From the NCBI GenBank assembly GCA_031553805.1, contig JAVBLC010000009.1, positions 1-64,000 of the forward strand: a stretch of DNA of 64,000 bases, read 5' to 3'. Position numbers and translations under genes: made by a program. The DNA is from JAITVB01 sp031553805 (GTDB taxonomy: Bacteria; Bacteroidota; Bacteroidia; Bacteroidales; Rikenellaceae). Positions 6,635 to 15,432 of the stretch are shown here, one piece after another. Within the stretch, counting starts at the first letter, position 1; each line of letters opens with the position of its first letter. The notes under the pieces are model-generated. The model had not been told where the DNA came from. It saw only the letters and a program-made list of their open reading frames with translations, and made no database searches.

Positions 6635-9115
6635 GTGTCGGAATACCTGAATCAACTGAGTGAAGTGCAGCGCGAAGCTGCCGTCAACTACCAGGGCCCT
6701 GCTCTGATCGTGGCGGGGGCGGGGTCGGGCAAAACCCGTGTGCTGATCTACCGCATTGCCCACATGATCAGCGAGGGGGTCAACCCGTCGCAGGTGCTGG
6801 CCCTGACCTTTACGAACAAGGCGGCCCGCGAGATGAAAGAACGCATCGGGCGGGTGGTGTCCGAGGAAAAAGCGCGGCGGCTGTGGATGGGTACGTTCCA
6901 CTCGGTTTTTGCCCGCATCCTGCGCAACGAAGCCGACAAACTGGGCTACCCGTCGTCGTTCACGATCTACGACACGTCGGATAGCCGCAACGTGGTCCGG
7001 GCTATTATCAAAGAGCTGAACCTCAATGAGGATTACTATAAGCCGAACGATCTTTTCGCCCGCATTTCGCTGGCCAAGAACAACTTGGTAACGGCGGCGG
7101 CCTACGAAGCCAACCCGGCGCTGGTGGCCGAGGACGTCGAACGACGCCGGCCCCAATTCGGCGAGGTCTATAAGTTGTATGTCAAACGGTGCAAGGACTA
7201 CGGAGCGATGGATTTCGACGACCTGCTGCTCAACATGAACCTGCTGTTCCGTGATTTTCCGGAAGTGTTGACCCGCTATCAACAGCAGTTCCGCTACGTG
7301 CTGGTCGACGAGTATCAAGACACGAACACCGCCCAGTACCTGATCGTCAAGCGCATCGCCGAGCAGCACCAGAACATCTGCGTGGTGGGCGACGACGCGC
7401 AGAGCATCTATTCGTTCCGCGGGGCGAAGATTGAAAACATCCTGCGTTTTCAACGCGACTATCCCCAGGCCAAGATCTTCAAGCTCGAACAAAATTACCG
7501 TTCGACCCCGACGATCGTCAACGCGGCCAACAGCGTGATCGAAAAGAATAAACGCCAGTTACAGAAAAAGGTTTTTTCGAAAAACAGCGACGGGGAAAAG
7601 ATTCGCGTGTGCCGGTCATACACGGACCAGGAAGAAGCATTGATCGTAGCCTCGGACGTTTTTCAGAAATTGCGTGCCGGGGAGGTCGATTCGTATAATG
7701 AGCTGGCGATCCTCTACCGCACCAACGCCCAGTCGCGGGCCCTGGAAGAGGCTTTCCGTCGCCGGGGCATCCCGTACCGCATCTACGGCGGCCAGTCGTT
7801 CTACCAACGCAAGGAGGTAAAGGACGTGCTGGCTTATGTGCGCCTGGTGGTCAACCACCAGGACGACGAAGCGTTGCGCCGCATCATCAACTACCCTGCG
7901 CGCGGGATCGGCGAAGTGACGCTCAACCGCATTGCCGACGCGGCCCGCGAACGCGGCATCTCGATGTGGGCGGCCATGGCGGCCCTCACCCCGGCCGAAA
8001 TGGGGTTAAACGCCGGGGCAGCCAAGAAAGTCCAAGAGTTTTTTGCCACGGTACAGGAACTGAGTGCGCAGGTCTACACGCTGCCCGCTTACGAATTGGG
8101 GATGCAAATCGCCCTGCGTTCGGGCATCATCGGCAGCTTCAAGATGCAGCAAACGCCCGAAGCAACGAGTGCGCTCGAAAACATCGACGAACTGATAGGC
8201 TCGATCGCCTCGTACGTCGAGTCGCGGCAGGAAGAGTCGGAAGGCGTTCCGGTGACGATCGACGACTGGTTGCAGAACATCGCCCTGCTCACTGACATGG
8301 ATGCCAACGACGAAGACCGCAACAACCGGGTGACGCTGATGACCGTCCACTCGGCCAAGGGGCTCGAAGTTGACTATATCTACATCGTCGGCCTCGAGGA
8401 AAACCTCTTCCCGAGCCAGATGAGCAACGATACGTTAGAGGGGCTGGAAGAGGAACGCCGCCTGTTTTACGTCGCCCTGACCCGGGCGCGGAAGGGGGCG
8501 GTGCTGACCTTTTCGCAGACCCGTTTCCGTTGGGGGCAGGTGACCTCGAACTCACCGAGCCGTTTCCTGAAAGAGATCGATCCGCAATACCTCGAACTCA
8601 CGTTCTCGGACGACAGCCGCGCGGTCGACCCCGCCCTGCAGGACGATGCCGACGAAGAGATTCGCCGTTTCTACGGCGGTAGACCGAGCGGAGCGCCCGG
8701 TCGTGGCGGTTTTCAGGGCGGTGGTCGCTCCGAACGCCGGGAAGGAGGCTCGGCCCGCGGTGAACGCCAGCGTCCGGCCTACGAACCGAAAGAACCGCCG
8801 CGGCCTGCACCCGTTCGCACACCCGCTCCGGCGTGGGGCGCCAACATGAAAAGCATAGGCAAGCGCCGGGCTCCCTACCCGGAAGACGCCGCTGCCGGCG
8901 GAAATGTAGCAAGTGGCCCCGGAGCGGCATCAGGCACTTCGACGAATGCTGAAAAACTGCGCACAGGTAGCATCGTCGAACACGAAAAATTCGGTCGTGG
9001 CCGCATTTTGCAACTCGAAGACACCCCGAACGGAGCCAAGGCAACCGTCGAATTCGACGTGGCCGGTACGAAAACGCTCCTGTTGAAATACGCCCGCCTG
9101 ACCCCTGTCGAATAG
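6635..9115 (+). CDS. pcrA: ATP-dependent 3'-5' DNA helicase, PcrA/UvrD family
   Basis: 826 residues, superfamily 1A. Walker A is AGAGSGKT (27-34), motif Ia is LALTFTNKAAREMKERI, Walker B is LVDEYQDTN (near 225), motif III is VVGDDAQSIYSFRGA, motif IV is LEQNYRS, and motif V/VI are VTLMTVHSAKGLE and RRLFYVALTRAR. An Arg/Gly/Pro-rich low-complexity linker (about 680-775) leads to a C-terminal Tudor-like domain (GSIVEHEKFGRGRILQLED), which in PcrA/UvrD contacts RNA polymerase. It unwinds DNA during repair and removes stalled complexes. The GTG start at MSEYLNQLSEVQREA gives the canonical N-terminus. lrgAB follows after 17 bases and may be co-transcribed. Confidence 0.94.
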   Translation: MSEYLNQLSEVQREAAVNYQGPALIVAGAGSGKTRVLIYRIAHMISEGVNPSQVLALTFTNKAAREMKERIGRVVSEEKARRLWMGTFHSVFARILRNEADKLGYPSSFTIYDTSDSRNVVRAIIKELNLNEDYYKPNDLFARISLAKNNLVTAAAYEANPALVAEDVERRRPQFGEVYKLYVKRCKDYGAMDFDDLLLNMNLLFRDFPEVLTRYQQQFRYVLVDEYQDTNTAQYLIVKRIAEQHQNICVVGDDAQSIYSFRGAKIENILRFQRDYPQAKIFKLEQNYRSTPTIVNAANSVIEKNKRQLQKKVFSKNSDGEKIRVCRSYTDQEEALIVASDVFQKLRAGEVDSYNELAILYRTNAQSRALEEAFRRRGIPYRIYGGQSFYQRKEVKDVLAYVRLVVNHQDDEALRRIINYPARGIGEVTLNRIADAARERGISMWAAMAALTPAEMGLNAGAAKKVQEFFATVQELSAQVYTLPAYELGMQIALRSGIIGSFKMQQTPEATSALENIDELIGSIASYVESRQEESEGVPVTIDDWLQNIALLTDMDANDEDRNNRVTLMTVHSAKGLEVDYIYIVGLEENLFPSQMSNDTLEGLEEERRLFYVALTRARKGAVLTFSQTRFRWGQVTSNSPSRFLKEIDPQYLELTFSDDSRAVDPALQDDADEEIRRFYGGRPSGAPGRGGFQGGGRSERREGGSARGERQRPAYEPKEPPRPAPVRTPAPAWGANMKSIGKRRAPYPEDAAAGGNVASGPGAASGTSTNAEKLRTGSIVEHEKFGRGRILQLEDTPNGAKATVEFDVAGTKTLLLKYARLTPVE

Positions 9116-9132
9116 GGCGGCACACCCGGAAT

Positions 9133-9504
9133 ATGGTCGGACTGTTTTATATCCTGCTGTTTTACCTCTTAGGGATGGCTGTCAGCCGCCTGACGGGAGG
9201 TGTTGTCCCGGCAAGCGTGATCGGAATGGTGCTGCTGTTTCTGGCACTTGTCCTGCGCATGGTGCGCCCCGGTGACGTGCGCCAGACGGCCTGGTTTATC
9301 CTTGACAATATGGTGCTCTTCTTCATCCCCGTATCGGTGGGGCTGGTCGATGCGTGGGGGCTTGTCGCAGGCAATCTCTGGTCGTTCCTCACCGCTTGCC
9401 TGGTGAGCACGGTGCTTGTGATCGGCGTTGTCGGCCTGACCCAGCAGGGGATGGACCGCAGCCTTCGCTACCGGGCGCACAAAAAGGAAAGGAGGGCGCG
9501 ATGA
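9133..9504 (+). CDS. lrgA: CidA/LrgA family membrane protein
   Basis: 123 residues, almost entirely hydrophobic with four predicted membrane helices (about 3-20, 27-45, 58-80, 86-106) and a short basic tail. The GGVVPASVIGMVLLFLAL block and DNMVLFFIPVSVGLVD are diagnostic of LrgA/CidA holin-like proteins. With LrgB it is proposed to control murein hydrolase export or, more recently, pyruvate/glycolate transport. The stop codon overlaps the lrgB start (ATGA), so the two are translationally coupled. Confidence 0.9.
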   Translation: MVGLFYILLFYLLGMAVSRLTGGVVPASVIGMVLLFLALVLRMVRPGDVRQTAWFILDNMVLFFIPVSVGLVDAWGLVAGNLWSFLTACLVSTVLVIGVVGLTQQGMDRSLRYRAHKKERRAR

Positions 9505-10190
9505 ACGAATTTCTCGGGTCGCAACTCTTTCTGCTCACCTTTACGGTCGGGATTTATCTGGCCGCGCTGTGGCTCTACCGCCGAACGGGGGTTAAGCTGT
9601 TGCACCCGCTGCTGACCTCGGTGGCGGTGATCATCATCTTCCTCAAAACCACGGGAATGCCCTTTGCGGAGTATCGTGCCGGGACGCAATTCATCGACTT
9701 TATGCTCGGCCTGGCGGTCGTTTCGCTGGGGTATCTGCTCTACGAACAGCTCGAAGACATTCGTCGCCGGTGGGTGTCGATCCTGACTTCGGTCGTGATC
9801 GGCAGCACGGTGGGCATTGTGAGCGTGGTGCTGATCTCGCGCTGGCTGGGGGCGGACAAAGCGGTCGAGATCTCGCTCGAACCCAAGTCGGTGACGATGC
9901 CCATCGCCCTGTCGGTATCGGCAGCTGCGGGTGGTATTCCGGCCATCACCTCGATCGCGGTCATCTTTACCGGCATCTTTGGCGGTATGGTCGGCCCTTT
10001 TGTGCTGCAAAAACTGGGGGTGACCGACCGCATTGCCCGGGGGCTTGCCCTGGGTTCGGGGGCGCACGCTATCGGCACTGCCCGCGCCATCGAGCTCGGC
10101 GCCGTCGAAGGGGCGATCAGCGGCCTGGCTATCGGCCTGATGGGGTTGGTAACGGCCATTCTTGTCCCTATCCTGCAGGCTATTTTATAG
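9501..10190 (+). CDS. lrgB: LrgB family protein
   Basis: 229 residues from the ATG at 9501, chosen because GGAAAGGAGG lies just upstream, the ATGA overlaps lrgA, and the protein then begins MNEFLGSQLFLLTFTVGIYL. Six to seven hydrophobic segments are visible. KSVTMPIALSVSAAAGGIPA, FGGMVGPFVLQKLG and GLALGSGAHAIGTARAIELG are characteristic LrgB motifs. It is the membrane partner of LrgA. The frame is open further upstream, but that part has no membrane or family character. Confidence 0.92.
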   Translation: MNEFLGSQLFLLTFTVGIYLAALWLYRRTGVKLLHPLLTSVAVIIIFLKTTGMPFAEYRAGTQFIDFMLGLAVVSLGYLLYEQLEDIRRRWVSILTSVVIGSTVGIVSVVLISRWLGADKAVEISLEPKSVTMPIALSVSAAAGGIPAITSIAVIFTGIFGGMVGPFVLQKLGVTDRIARGLALGSGAHAIGTARAIELGAVEGAISGLAIGLMGLVTAILVPILQAIL

Positions 10191-10318
10191 GCGGGCGGCG
10201 GAAATCCTGCGAATTTTCACGATCGCTAAAAATGATCCGGTCGGAAGATGCTATGCCCAAATCAACGCGATAAGGCAAGAACGACCCTCTGTATACAGGT
10301 GTAAGAACTGTAAAGTAC

Positions 10319-10349
10319 CGGAGGTTGGATGTTCATAGTCCTCCGATTT
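10319..10349 (+). terminator. Possible terminator after lrgB
   Basis: CGGAGG...CCTCCG with a 15-base loop and an ATTTT tail, 128 bases after lrgB. The stem is short, so this is uncertain. Confidence 0.35.
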
Positions 10350-10383
10350 TATGAGCAGATTTATGCTCAATTCCCAAGTAAAA

Positions 10384-10418
10384 AACCGCAAAAAACTCAA
10401 ATTGAGCTAATTGCGGTC
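10384..10418 (-). terminator. Terminator of tRNA-Cys
   Basis: On the minus strand GACCGCAA...TTGCGGTTTTTT forms a hairpin with a T run, just 3' of the tRNA. Confidence 0.7.
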
Positions 10419-10427
10419 TTGGAGAAG

Positions 10428-10498
10428 AGGTCCGAAGCGGATTCGAACCGCTGTAGGAGGTTTTGCAGACCTGTGCCTAGCCACTCGGCCATCGGACC
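10428..10498 (-). tRNA. tRNA-Cys (GCA)
   Basis: 71 nt. GGTCCGA pairs with TCGGACC, the anticodon loop is TCTGCAAAA (GCA), the T-arm is GCGGTTCGAATCCGC, and the discriminator base is U, as expected for cysteine tRNA. CCA is not encoded. Confidence 0.93.
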
Positions 10499-10582
10499 CT
10501 TTTTGGGAAAGCAAAGATAGCCATTAATCCCGAATCTCCAAAATGCATATCGTTTTTTGTGGTTTTTGTCCGGACGAGCTCA

Positions 10583-10685
10583 AGTCCCGAGTGGCGGGAA
10601 GCGCTTTTGTTCGCGGGAGGCCAAATCCCGCGCAGAGGCGCCCCGCTCTGGGCAAAGTCAAATTCCCGAGTGCAGGAAGGCGCAA
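10583..10685. repeat. Two REP-like palindromic repeats upstream of rpmH
   Basis: Two copies on the minus strand (about 10583-10604 and 10653-10685) of a short element whose core reads GTGCCTCCCGGCACTCGGGA with variation. They match copies at 11101, 25304, 25577, 25630 and 32721. They occupy much of the 10499-10830 gap, which otherwise holds only the rpmH promoter and leader. Confidence 0.55.
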
Positions 10686-10721
10686 TTTCGGCTTAAAATT
10701 TTTGATTATCGAAAAAAGTTG

Positions 10722-10729
10722 TATATTTG
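10722..10729 (+). promoter_or_regulatory. Promoter of rpmH (-7 box)
   Basis: TATATTTG matches TAnnTTTG; a TTTG at 10701-10704 lies 17 bases upstream. The predicted leader before rpmH is about 95 bases. Confidence 0.65.
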
Positions 10730-10830
10730 CACTCCGCTGCCGGAATGTTTTTTGACGCGAAAACTTACCGAAAAGCGCGTCCCGAAAGGGAATCCAAACC
10801 GGATCGTAATAAGAAAAAGAGATAAAGAAG

Positions 10831-10983
10831 ATGAAAAGAACTTTTCAACCCTCGCAGCGCAAACGCCGTAACAAACACGGCTTCCGCGAAAGAATGTCCT
10901 CGCCCAACGGGCGCAAGGTATTGGCTGCACGCCGTGCCAAAGGCCGCAAAAAACTCACTGTTTCGGACGAAGTTCGCAAATAG
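10831..10983 (+). CDS. rpmH: 50S ribosomal protein L34
   Basis: 50 residues, beginning MKRTFQPSQRKRRNKHGFRE and ending SDEVRK. The MKRTFQPS start, the RRNKHGFRERM block and NGRKVLAARRAKGRKKL are the L34 signature, extremely rich in Arg and Lys. L34 is a small essential protein of the large ribosomal subunit. AAAGAAGATG at the start resembles other ribosomal protein genes in this phylum. Its own promoter box lies upstream and a strong terminator follows. It is not next to rnpA or dnaA here, unlike the gammaproteobacterial arrangement. Confidence 0.97.
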   Translation: MKRTFQPSQRKRRNKHGFRERMSSPNGRKVLAARRAKGRKKLTVSDEVRK

Positions 10984-10998
10984 TATTTTGTTCTACGC

Positions 10999-11031
10999 AA
11001 AAAAGGCTGTCCCCCACGGGCAGCCTTTTTT
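10999..11031 (+). terminator. Terminator of rpmH
   Basis: AAAAAAGGCTG...CAGCCTTTTTT hairpin 15 bases after the stop codon. Confidence 0.9.
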
Positions 11032-11100
11032 GTTGGAGTTTTCGTGTTTATAGGGTGGCGGATGAAAAATAAGCCTTATCGCCCAGCGAAGAAAAATCTC

Positions 11101-11119
11101 TCAGTGCGGGGACGCACTT
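11101..11119 (-). repeat. REP-like repeat copy
   Basis: Minus-strand copy of the GTGCGTCCCCGCACT core shared with the repeats near 10.6, 25.3, 25.6 and 32.7 kb. It overlaps the 3' end of the enolase-superfamily gene. Confidence 0.45.
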
Positions 11120-12413
11120 AATGTGTGCCGGAGCCGGACGATGCGCCTTTGGCATCAGAGGTATCGACCCGGGCCACGACCGTCGCTTTGGCCAGGTAGT
11201 CGGGGTCGAAATCGATTCCCATCCCCGGGGTCGTGGGCACTTTGATCTTGCCGTCGACGATCCGGAAGTCGGGTTTGTACCAGCTCGGCGTCTGTTGCGG
11301 TGTACGCCACGGGTATTCCATATAAGGTTGTGCGTTCGGGGTGCAGGAAGCGAATTGCAGAATATTGACCGAAACAGCTCCTGTTTGGGTGTTGTGGGGT
11401 ACGATGTTGCGACCATACCATTCGGCCATCCGGGCTACGCGTTTGATGCGTACCAGGCCCCCGTTGTAGTTGATGTCGGGTTGCACGATGCGCATCACGT
11501 CGTTCTCGAGCATCCATTGGAATTGCGGGAAACTCGAATGCTGTTCGCCGAGGGCGATTGGAATGTCGAGTGCGTGGGCCACCGCTTTGGTTTCCATAAA
11601 GTTTTCCCACGGGCAGGGTTCTTCGAAGAAGCTGTAACCCAACCCTTCCATGATGCGGCCGATGCGGATCGAGTTCGGAATGTCGTAGCTGCCGTTGGCG
11701 TCGGCAGCCAGGATAATCTTGTCGCCCAGTTTCTTGCGGGCCAATTCGAGCAGGGTTTCCGTGCGGCCGGGGTAGGTGTCGACGTTGCGGCTCATGCGTC
11801 CGCCGATCTTGAATTTGACCATCTTGGCGCCCGTCTCGGCCACGCCGCGCACATAGACGTCGACCTCTTCCTCGGCGCTCAGGATGCGGTCCGAGCCCGA
11901 AAGGTAAACCGGGATCTCATCGCGTATCACGCCGCCGAGCATCTCGCCCACCGGTTTGCCAGCCATCTTTCCGAGCATGTCGAATAGGCTCTGCTCAACG
12001 TAAGCAACAGGGCTCCAGAACGGAATCCCGGCCAGTTTGTAGTTGGCCTGGTATACCGAGTCGACAAGCGATTCGATGTCGCGGGCGTCTTTCCCGATGA
12101 AGTGGGGAGCGACCAGGTTGGTAAAAATCGGAATAAAATCGTTGATCTGCTTGGTGCCGGTAATGCCGACGGCGCCGTCTTTCGAACGGGTGCGGACAAA
12201 ATAGCTGTTACCGTTGCGCAACAGTTCGATCGACTCGACGATGGCGGGCGCGGAAACCTGCCCCGGGATGTTGAACATCGGTTTTTCGAATTCGCGGACC
12301 AGGGGTTCGACTTGTTTTTTGTAGTCGATAGCGGCTTGCAGCGAGCGGGGCAGGGCCGAAGCGACGGCTGCCACACCAACCATCCGGAGCCATTCACGGC
12401 GGGTCATTTTCAT
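11118..12413 (-). CDS. Enolase-superfamily enzyme (mandelate racemase/sugar acid dehydratase type), Tat-exported
   Basis: 431 residues from the ATG at 12413. The N-terminus MTRREWLRMVGVAAVASALP with a following Ala-rich stretch is a twin-arginine signal peptide; longer upstream starts would bury it. The catalytic barrel shows the KxK base (VKFKIGGR), metal ligands Asp (AADANGSYD), Glu (FFEEPCPWEN) and Glu (ALGEQHSS), then VQPDINYNGG and the acid/base His in PHNTQTGAV. This is the mandelate racemase subgroup, which abstracts a proton alpha to a carboxylate and then dehydrates or epimerises sugar acids. The exact substrate cannot be read from the sequence. It lies downstream of three glycan-degrading genes but behind a terminator and its own promoter box. 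Periplasmic export of such an enzyme is unusual. Confidence 0.85.
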   Translation of the reverse strand: MKMTRREWLRMVGVAAVASALPRSLQAAIDYKKQVEPLVREFEKPMFNIPGQVSAPAIVESIELLRNGNSYFVRTRSKDGAVGITGTKQINDFIPIFTNLVAPHFIGKDARDIESLVDSVYQANYKLAGIPFWSPVAYVEQSLFDMLGKMAGKPVGEMLGGVIRDEIPVYLSGSDRILSAEEEVDVYVRGVAETGAKMVKFKIGGRMSRNVDTYPGRTETLLELARKKLGDKIILAADANGSYDIPNSIRIGRIMEGLGYSFFEEPCPWENFMETKAVAHALDIPIALGEQHSSFPQFQWMLENDVMRIVQPDINYNGGLVRIKRVARMAEWYGRNIVPHNTQTGAVSVNILQFASCTPNAQPYMEYPWRTPQQTPSWYKPDFRIVDGKIKVPTTPGMGIDFDPDYLAKATVVARVDTSDAKGASSGSGTH

Positions 12414-12479
12414 AACGGTTTTGGGTTTAGTTATTAGGGGGTTAGGGGTAAGTCGTTGTGCAACGACGCCGGGGACGAA

Positions 12480-12487
12480 CAAAGATA
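12480..12487 (-). promoter_or_regulatory. -7 box for the enolase-superfamily gene
   Basis: On the minus strand TATCTTTG matches TAnnTTTG, 67 bases before the start. A GTCGTTG/CAACGAC hairpin (12452-12467) sits in the predicted leader. Confidence 0.5.
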
Positions 12488-12621
12488 TGAATAAATGTGT
12501 TTTTTGCTTCTTCCTGCTAAGGGAAAAGTTGCAAAAAGGTGTGTGCCTGTACCGGGAGATTTTGCGTTGTCGACGGTTGTTGCAACTTTTCTGTCAAGAA
12601 GGAAGCAGGACAGCATGAGAA

Positions 12622-12656
12622 TAAAAGAGCGGCATATTTTGTATGCCGCTCTTTTA
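12622..12656 (-). terminator. Terminator of the GH2/beta-helix/GH-like operon
   Basis: Perfect 15-base arms (TAAAAGAGCGGCATA and its complement) around a 5-base loop, ending in T residues on the minus strand, 17 bases beyond the upstream gene's stop. Confidence 0.85.
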
Positions 12657-12672
12657 CAAGTCTTCCACAAGA

Positions 12673-15420
12673 TTAGTAGAACAACCAATCCACATTTTCC
12701 TTTTGGGGGCCGGAGATGAGGCCGGCGTCGCGGCGGGCGATCTTCAGGCCGCCGTCGGCGAAACCGAGGACCAGCACCAGTCCCTTACCCAAGGAAAGGG
12801 TGTGTGTGCCGGCCGGATAAGAGAACGTGTGGACGTTCACCCCCGGCGATCCGCCCGGCATTCCAGGCAGCTTGACCGCGTTGGCGATCTGCGTTTCGGC
12901 CTGTCCGAAGTCGTTGGCCGAGGCGTCGGTTTCGAGTACCGGCGCACGCAGGTAATCGGCCCGTTCGGAGGCGAAGTAACCGACCACAACCTGCACCGGT
13001 TTGTCGCACGTGAAGGTGATCTGCGTCCCGTCGCGCATCTGCTGGCGTCCGTCGAGTGCCACCGCCGACAGGTTTTTGAGTTCAGGGGCGATCTCTTCAA
13101 TCGCGTTCGGACGGTCGGTGAATAACTTGGCGCCGGCGGTCAACGCCGACTGTTTGGCCCCGCCGCCGAGCGTTACTTTCATCGGAACGAGCGCCACCGG
13201 CGTTTGGGTTGCGCCCTCGCCGGCCACCCTCAAAAAGCCGATGTTTTTGCGGAAAGTGGCCAATTCCTCTTCGTAGAGCGGCAACATCTCGGCCCAGGTT
13301 TTATACTTACCGTCGTTGCCCCCGATCGGGATGCGGCGCTGCTGGGTCTGCATACTGTTGGCATGACGGTAGGTGGCCTGCGTCAGATCGACCAGCGTTT
13401 TGTAATGGACGATGCTCCGGTCGAGGTGTACTGCAGCCGAGTCGAGCAACGCAATATCTTGTGCATAGTTAAACTCGAGCACCAGCATCGCCGCCTTGAC
13501 CTTTTCCGAAAAATACTGGGCATATGCCTGATAGCAATAGGCATCGTTGCGCAGGCGGGCAAATTCGTCCTTGTTTTTCTTCACCCCGGGCGCTGCTTTT
13601 TCGATCTCTTCGACTGCCAGCCGGCCGTGTTCGACGGCTTCGGCGATCAACTGGGGCGGGGTTTCGCCTTCGTGGGGTTGTTTGTTCCACTCCTTTTCGG
13701 CCCATACCTGCAGGCGTTCGCCCGGAGGGCCGGCCGAGGCATGGAAATCGGCGTAAACCGTCCATTTGGCGGGGTTGACCAGCTGGCTCATAAACATCCC
13801 CAGGAGCATCGTCTGGCGGTTGCCTTCGGTGATGCCGAATTTCCGGAGCAGCTTCGGGGAAATTTCGCCCATCTGGTCGTAGCTGTTCATAATGTGCTGG
13901 CCGGTTTCAGTCGAACCGCCGTACATTTCGGCCAGGCGATCCGACCAATAGGCAACTTCCTGTCCCCGGTCGCGTTCGCATTTCCATGCATAGCGCCCCC
14001 AGGCGGCATACCAGATCCAGTCGCGGTCGATTTCGAGCAGGCGTTCGCCCTCGGCCACGCTGTCGGCGGCATAGGGCCACTCCCAGTAGTTGGCCTGCGG
14101 GAAGAGGTGCAGGCCGTTGGCCCCGTGGATCTCGTGCATTGCCCGCACGGCTTTCTGCACGAACTCGGCCGACCCCCAGCGGAAAGGTTCGAGGTTGGCC
14201 AGGATGTGGACATTCTCGATGTGCACCGACCCCAGTGCGCTCAATCCCCGGTGGGTTTCGGCCCAACGTCCGCCGGGCTGGTAGGTGGTGAGCGACTCGC
14301 CGTTGTATTTGTTCATCGTGTAAAGGTTCTTATAAATGGGCAACGCGGCGTCCATCACCATTTTGGGATTCGTGTCGTGTGCCCGCACGATGATCGGCGG
14401 CTCGTCGGTGCGGCCCAGCGCTTTCAGGCCGTCCTGCACGCCGGGGATAATCGTCTGGGTCAGCCAGTCGACGTCGTCCTGGTGGGTGTCCATCGCTTCG
14501 CCGAGCGTGAGCAGCAGCCCCACGTTGGGATACTTCTCGACGAACGCCGCGATCGACTTGCGGGTGTAGTCCGCGATCACCGGAATGATCGGCCGGCTGC
14601 GGTCTTGGGTTTTGATCCCGTAATGCTCGGCAAAAGGCTTCGAAACGAGAATGTTGTAAAACATTTGGATCACGAAGATGCCGCGCTTATTGGCCTCCTC
14701 TGTCAGGAAACCGTACATCTCCTCGTTCTTTTTGAACGTTTCCTCGTCGACTTCCACGGCAAAGGGGTAGTCATCGAGTTTGACAAGTGAGGCGAATGGG
14801 TGCCCGTTCCACAGGTAGAGCGAGTTCATCCGGTTGTCGACCAGCATATCGAGGTATTTCACCCAGAGTTCTTTGTCGTAGAACCACGGGAATTCCTCGG
14901 GGGTGTAAGGGTATTCGTAGACCGTGCGCCCAGGCAGGTAATAGGTCTTCTGCACGCCGATGCACGCGCCCCGGAGCACCATTTCGGGGGCATCCGTGAA
15001 GTCGATCGCCTCGGGTAGCTTCTTGTCGGCCTTCAGCCTGTCGCACAGCTCGATGCAACCATAAAGAACGCCCGAAGGGTCATTCCCTGCCACGAACAGT
15101 TGAGAGCCGGCGCTTTTGATCGAAAAACCTTCTTTAGCTGTCGAGGGCGCAAAAGTCAGCCCGGCTACTGATGCGGCCGCTGAGAAAGCGGTATCGGCTG
15201 CCGCGCCGATCACGATGCGGATGTCCTTGTCATTCGCGCGGTCGGCGTCGAGCACGCGGTAGCCCGCCGTCGTAAGCGCCGTGCGGAGTTTGGCAGCGCC
15301 GAACAACTCGCGCTCGGAAGCGTCGCCGGAGGTGAGGATTACTACACTTTTGCCTGAAGAACAGGCCGCTGCCGCTGCCACTAGCAACAGGAACGCTACA
15401 ATTCGGGTTAATCTCTTCAT
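12673..15420 (-). CDS. Large glycoside hydrolase-like lipoprotein
   Basis: 915 residues with a lipoprotein signal (lipobox AAAAC, Cys20), so probably surface or periplasmic. Residues ~25-145 resemble the alpha/beta N-terminal domain found before GH20/GH67-type barrels (DIRIVIGAAADTAF, EGFSIKSAGSQLFVAGNDPSGVLYGCIELCDRL). From ~150 a TIM-barrel-like region follows (VKYLDMLVDNRMNSLYLWNGHPF, GIFVIQMFYNILVSKPF, EKYPNVGLLLTLGEAMD). A helical part and a C-terminal beta domain complete it. The barrel suggests a glycosidase, perhaps acting on uronic-acid-bearing or N-acetyl sugars, but I cannot assign a CAZy family. It lies 12 bases after the beta-helix gene in an operon with the GH2 enzyme. Confidence 0.7.
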   Translation of the reverse strand: MKRLTRIVAFLLLVAAAAACSSGKSVVILTSGDASERELFGAAKLRTALTTAGYRVLDADRANDKDIRIVIGAAADTAFSAAASVAGLTFAPSTAKEGFSIKSAGSQLFVAGNDPSGVLYGCIELCDRLKADKKLPEAIDFTDAPEMVLRGACIGVQKTYYLPGRTVYEYPYTPEEFPWFYDKELWVKYLDMLVDNRMNSLYLWNGHPFASLVKLDDYPFAVEVDEETFKKNEEMYGFLTEEANKRGIFVIQMFYNILVSKPFAEHYGIKTQDRSRPIIPVIADYTRKSIAAFVEKYPNVGLLLTLGEAMDTHQDDVDWLTQTIIPGVQDGLKALGRTDEPPIIVRAHDTNPKMVMDAALPIYKNLYTMNKYNGESLTTYQPGGRWAETHRGLSALGSVHIENVHILANLEPFRWGSAEFVQKAVRAMHEIHGANGLHLFPQANYWEWPYAADSVAEGERLLEIDRDWIWYAAWGRYAWKCERDRGQEVAYWSDRLAEMYGGSTETGQHIMNSYDQMGEISPKLLRKFGITEGNRQTMLLGMFMSQLVNPAKWTVYADFHASAGPPGERLQVWAEKEWNKQPHEGETPPQLIAEAVEHGRLAVEEIEKAAPGVKKNKDEFARLRNDAYCYQAYAQYFSEKVKAAMLVLEFNYAQDIALLDSAAVHLDRSIVHYKTLVDLTQATYRHANSMQTQQRRIPIGGNDGKYKTWAEMLPLYEEELATFRKNIGFLRVAGEGATQTPVALVPMKVTLGGGAKQSALTAGAKLFTDRPNAIEEIAPELKNLSAVALDGRQQMRDGTQITFTCDKPVQVVVGYFASERADYLRAPVLETDASANDFGQAETQIANAVKLPGMPGGSPGVNVHTFSYPAGTHTLSLGKGLVLVLGFADGGLKIARRDAGLISGPQKENVDWLFY

Positions 15421-15432
15421 CGGGTGGTGGGG

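Noticed and set aside
12452..12467. Riboswitch before the enolase-superfamily gene
   Set aside because: Only a single 7-base hairpin is present, without any conserved aptamer features.
13204..14790. 528-codon plus-strand frame inside the GH-like lipoprotein gene
   Set aside because: The opposite strand has the signal peptide and domain structure; this frame is the antisense product of high GC content.
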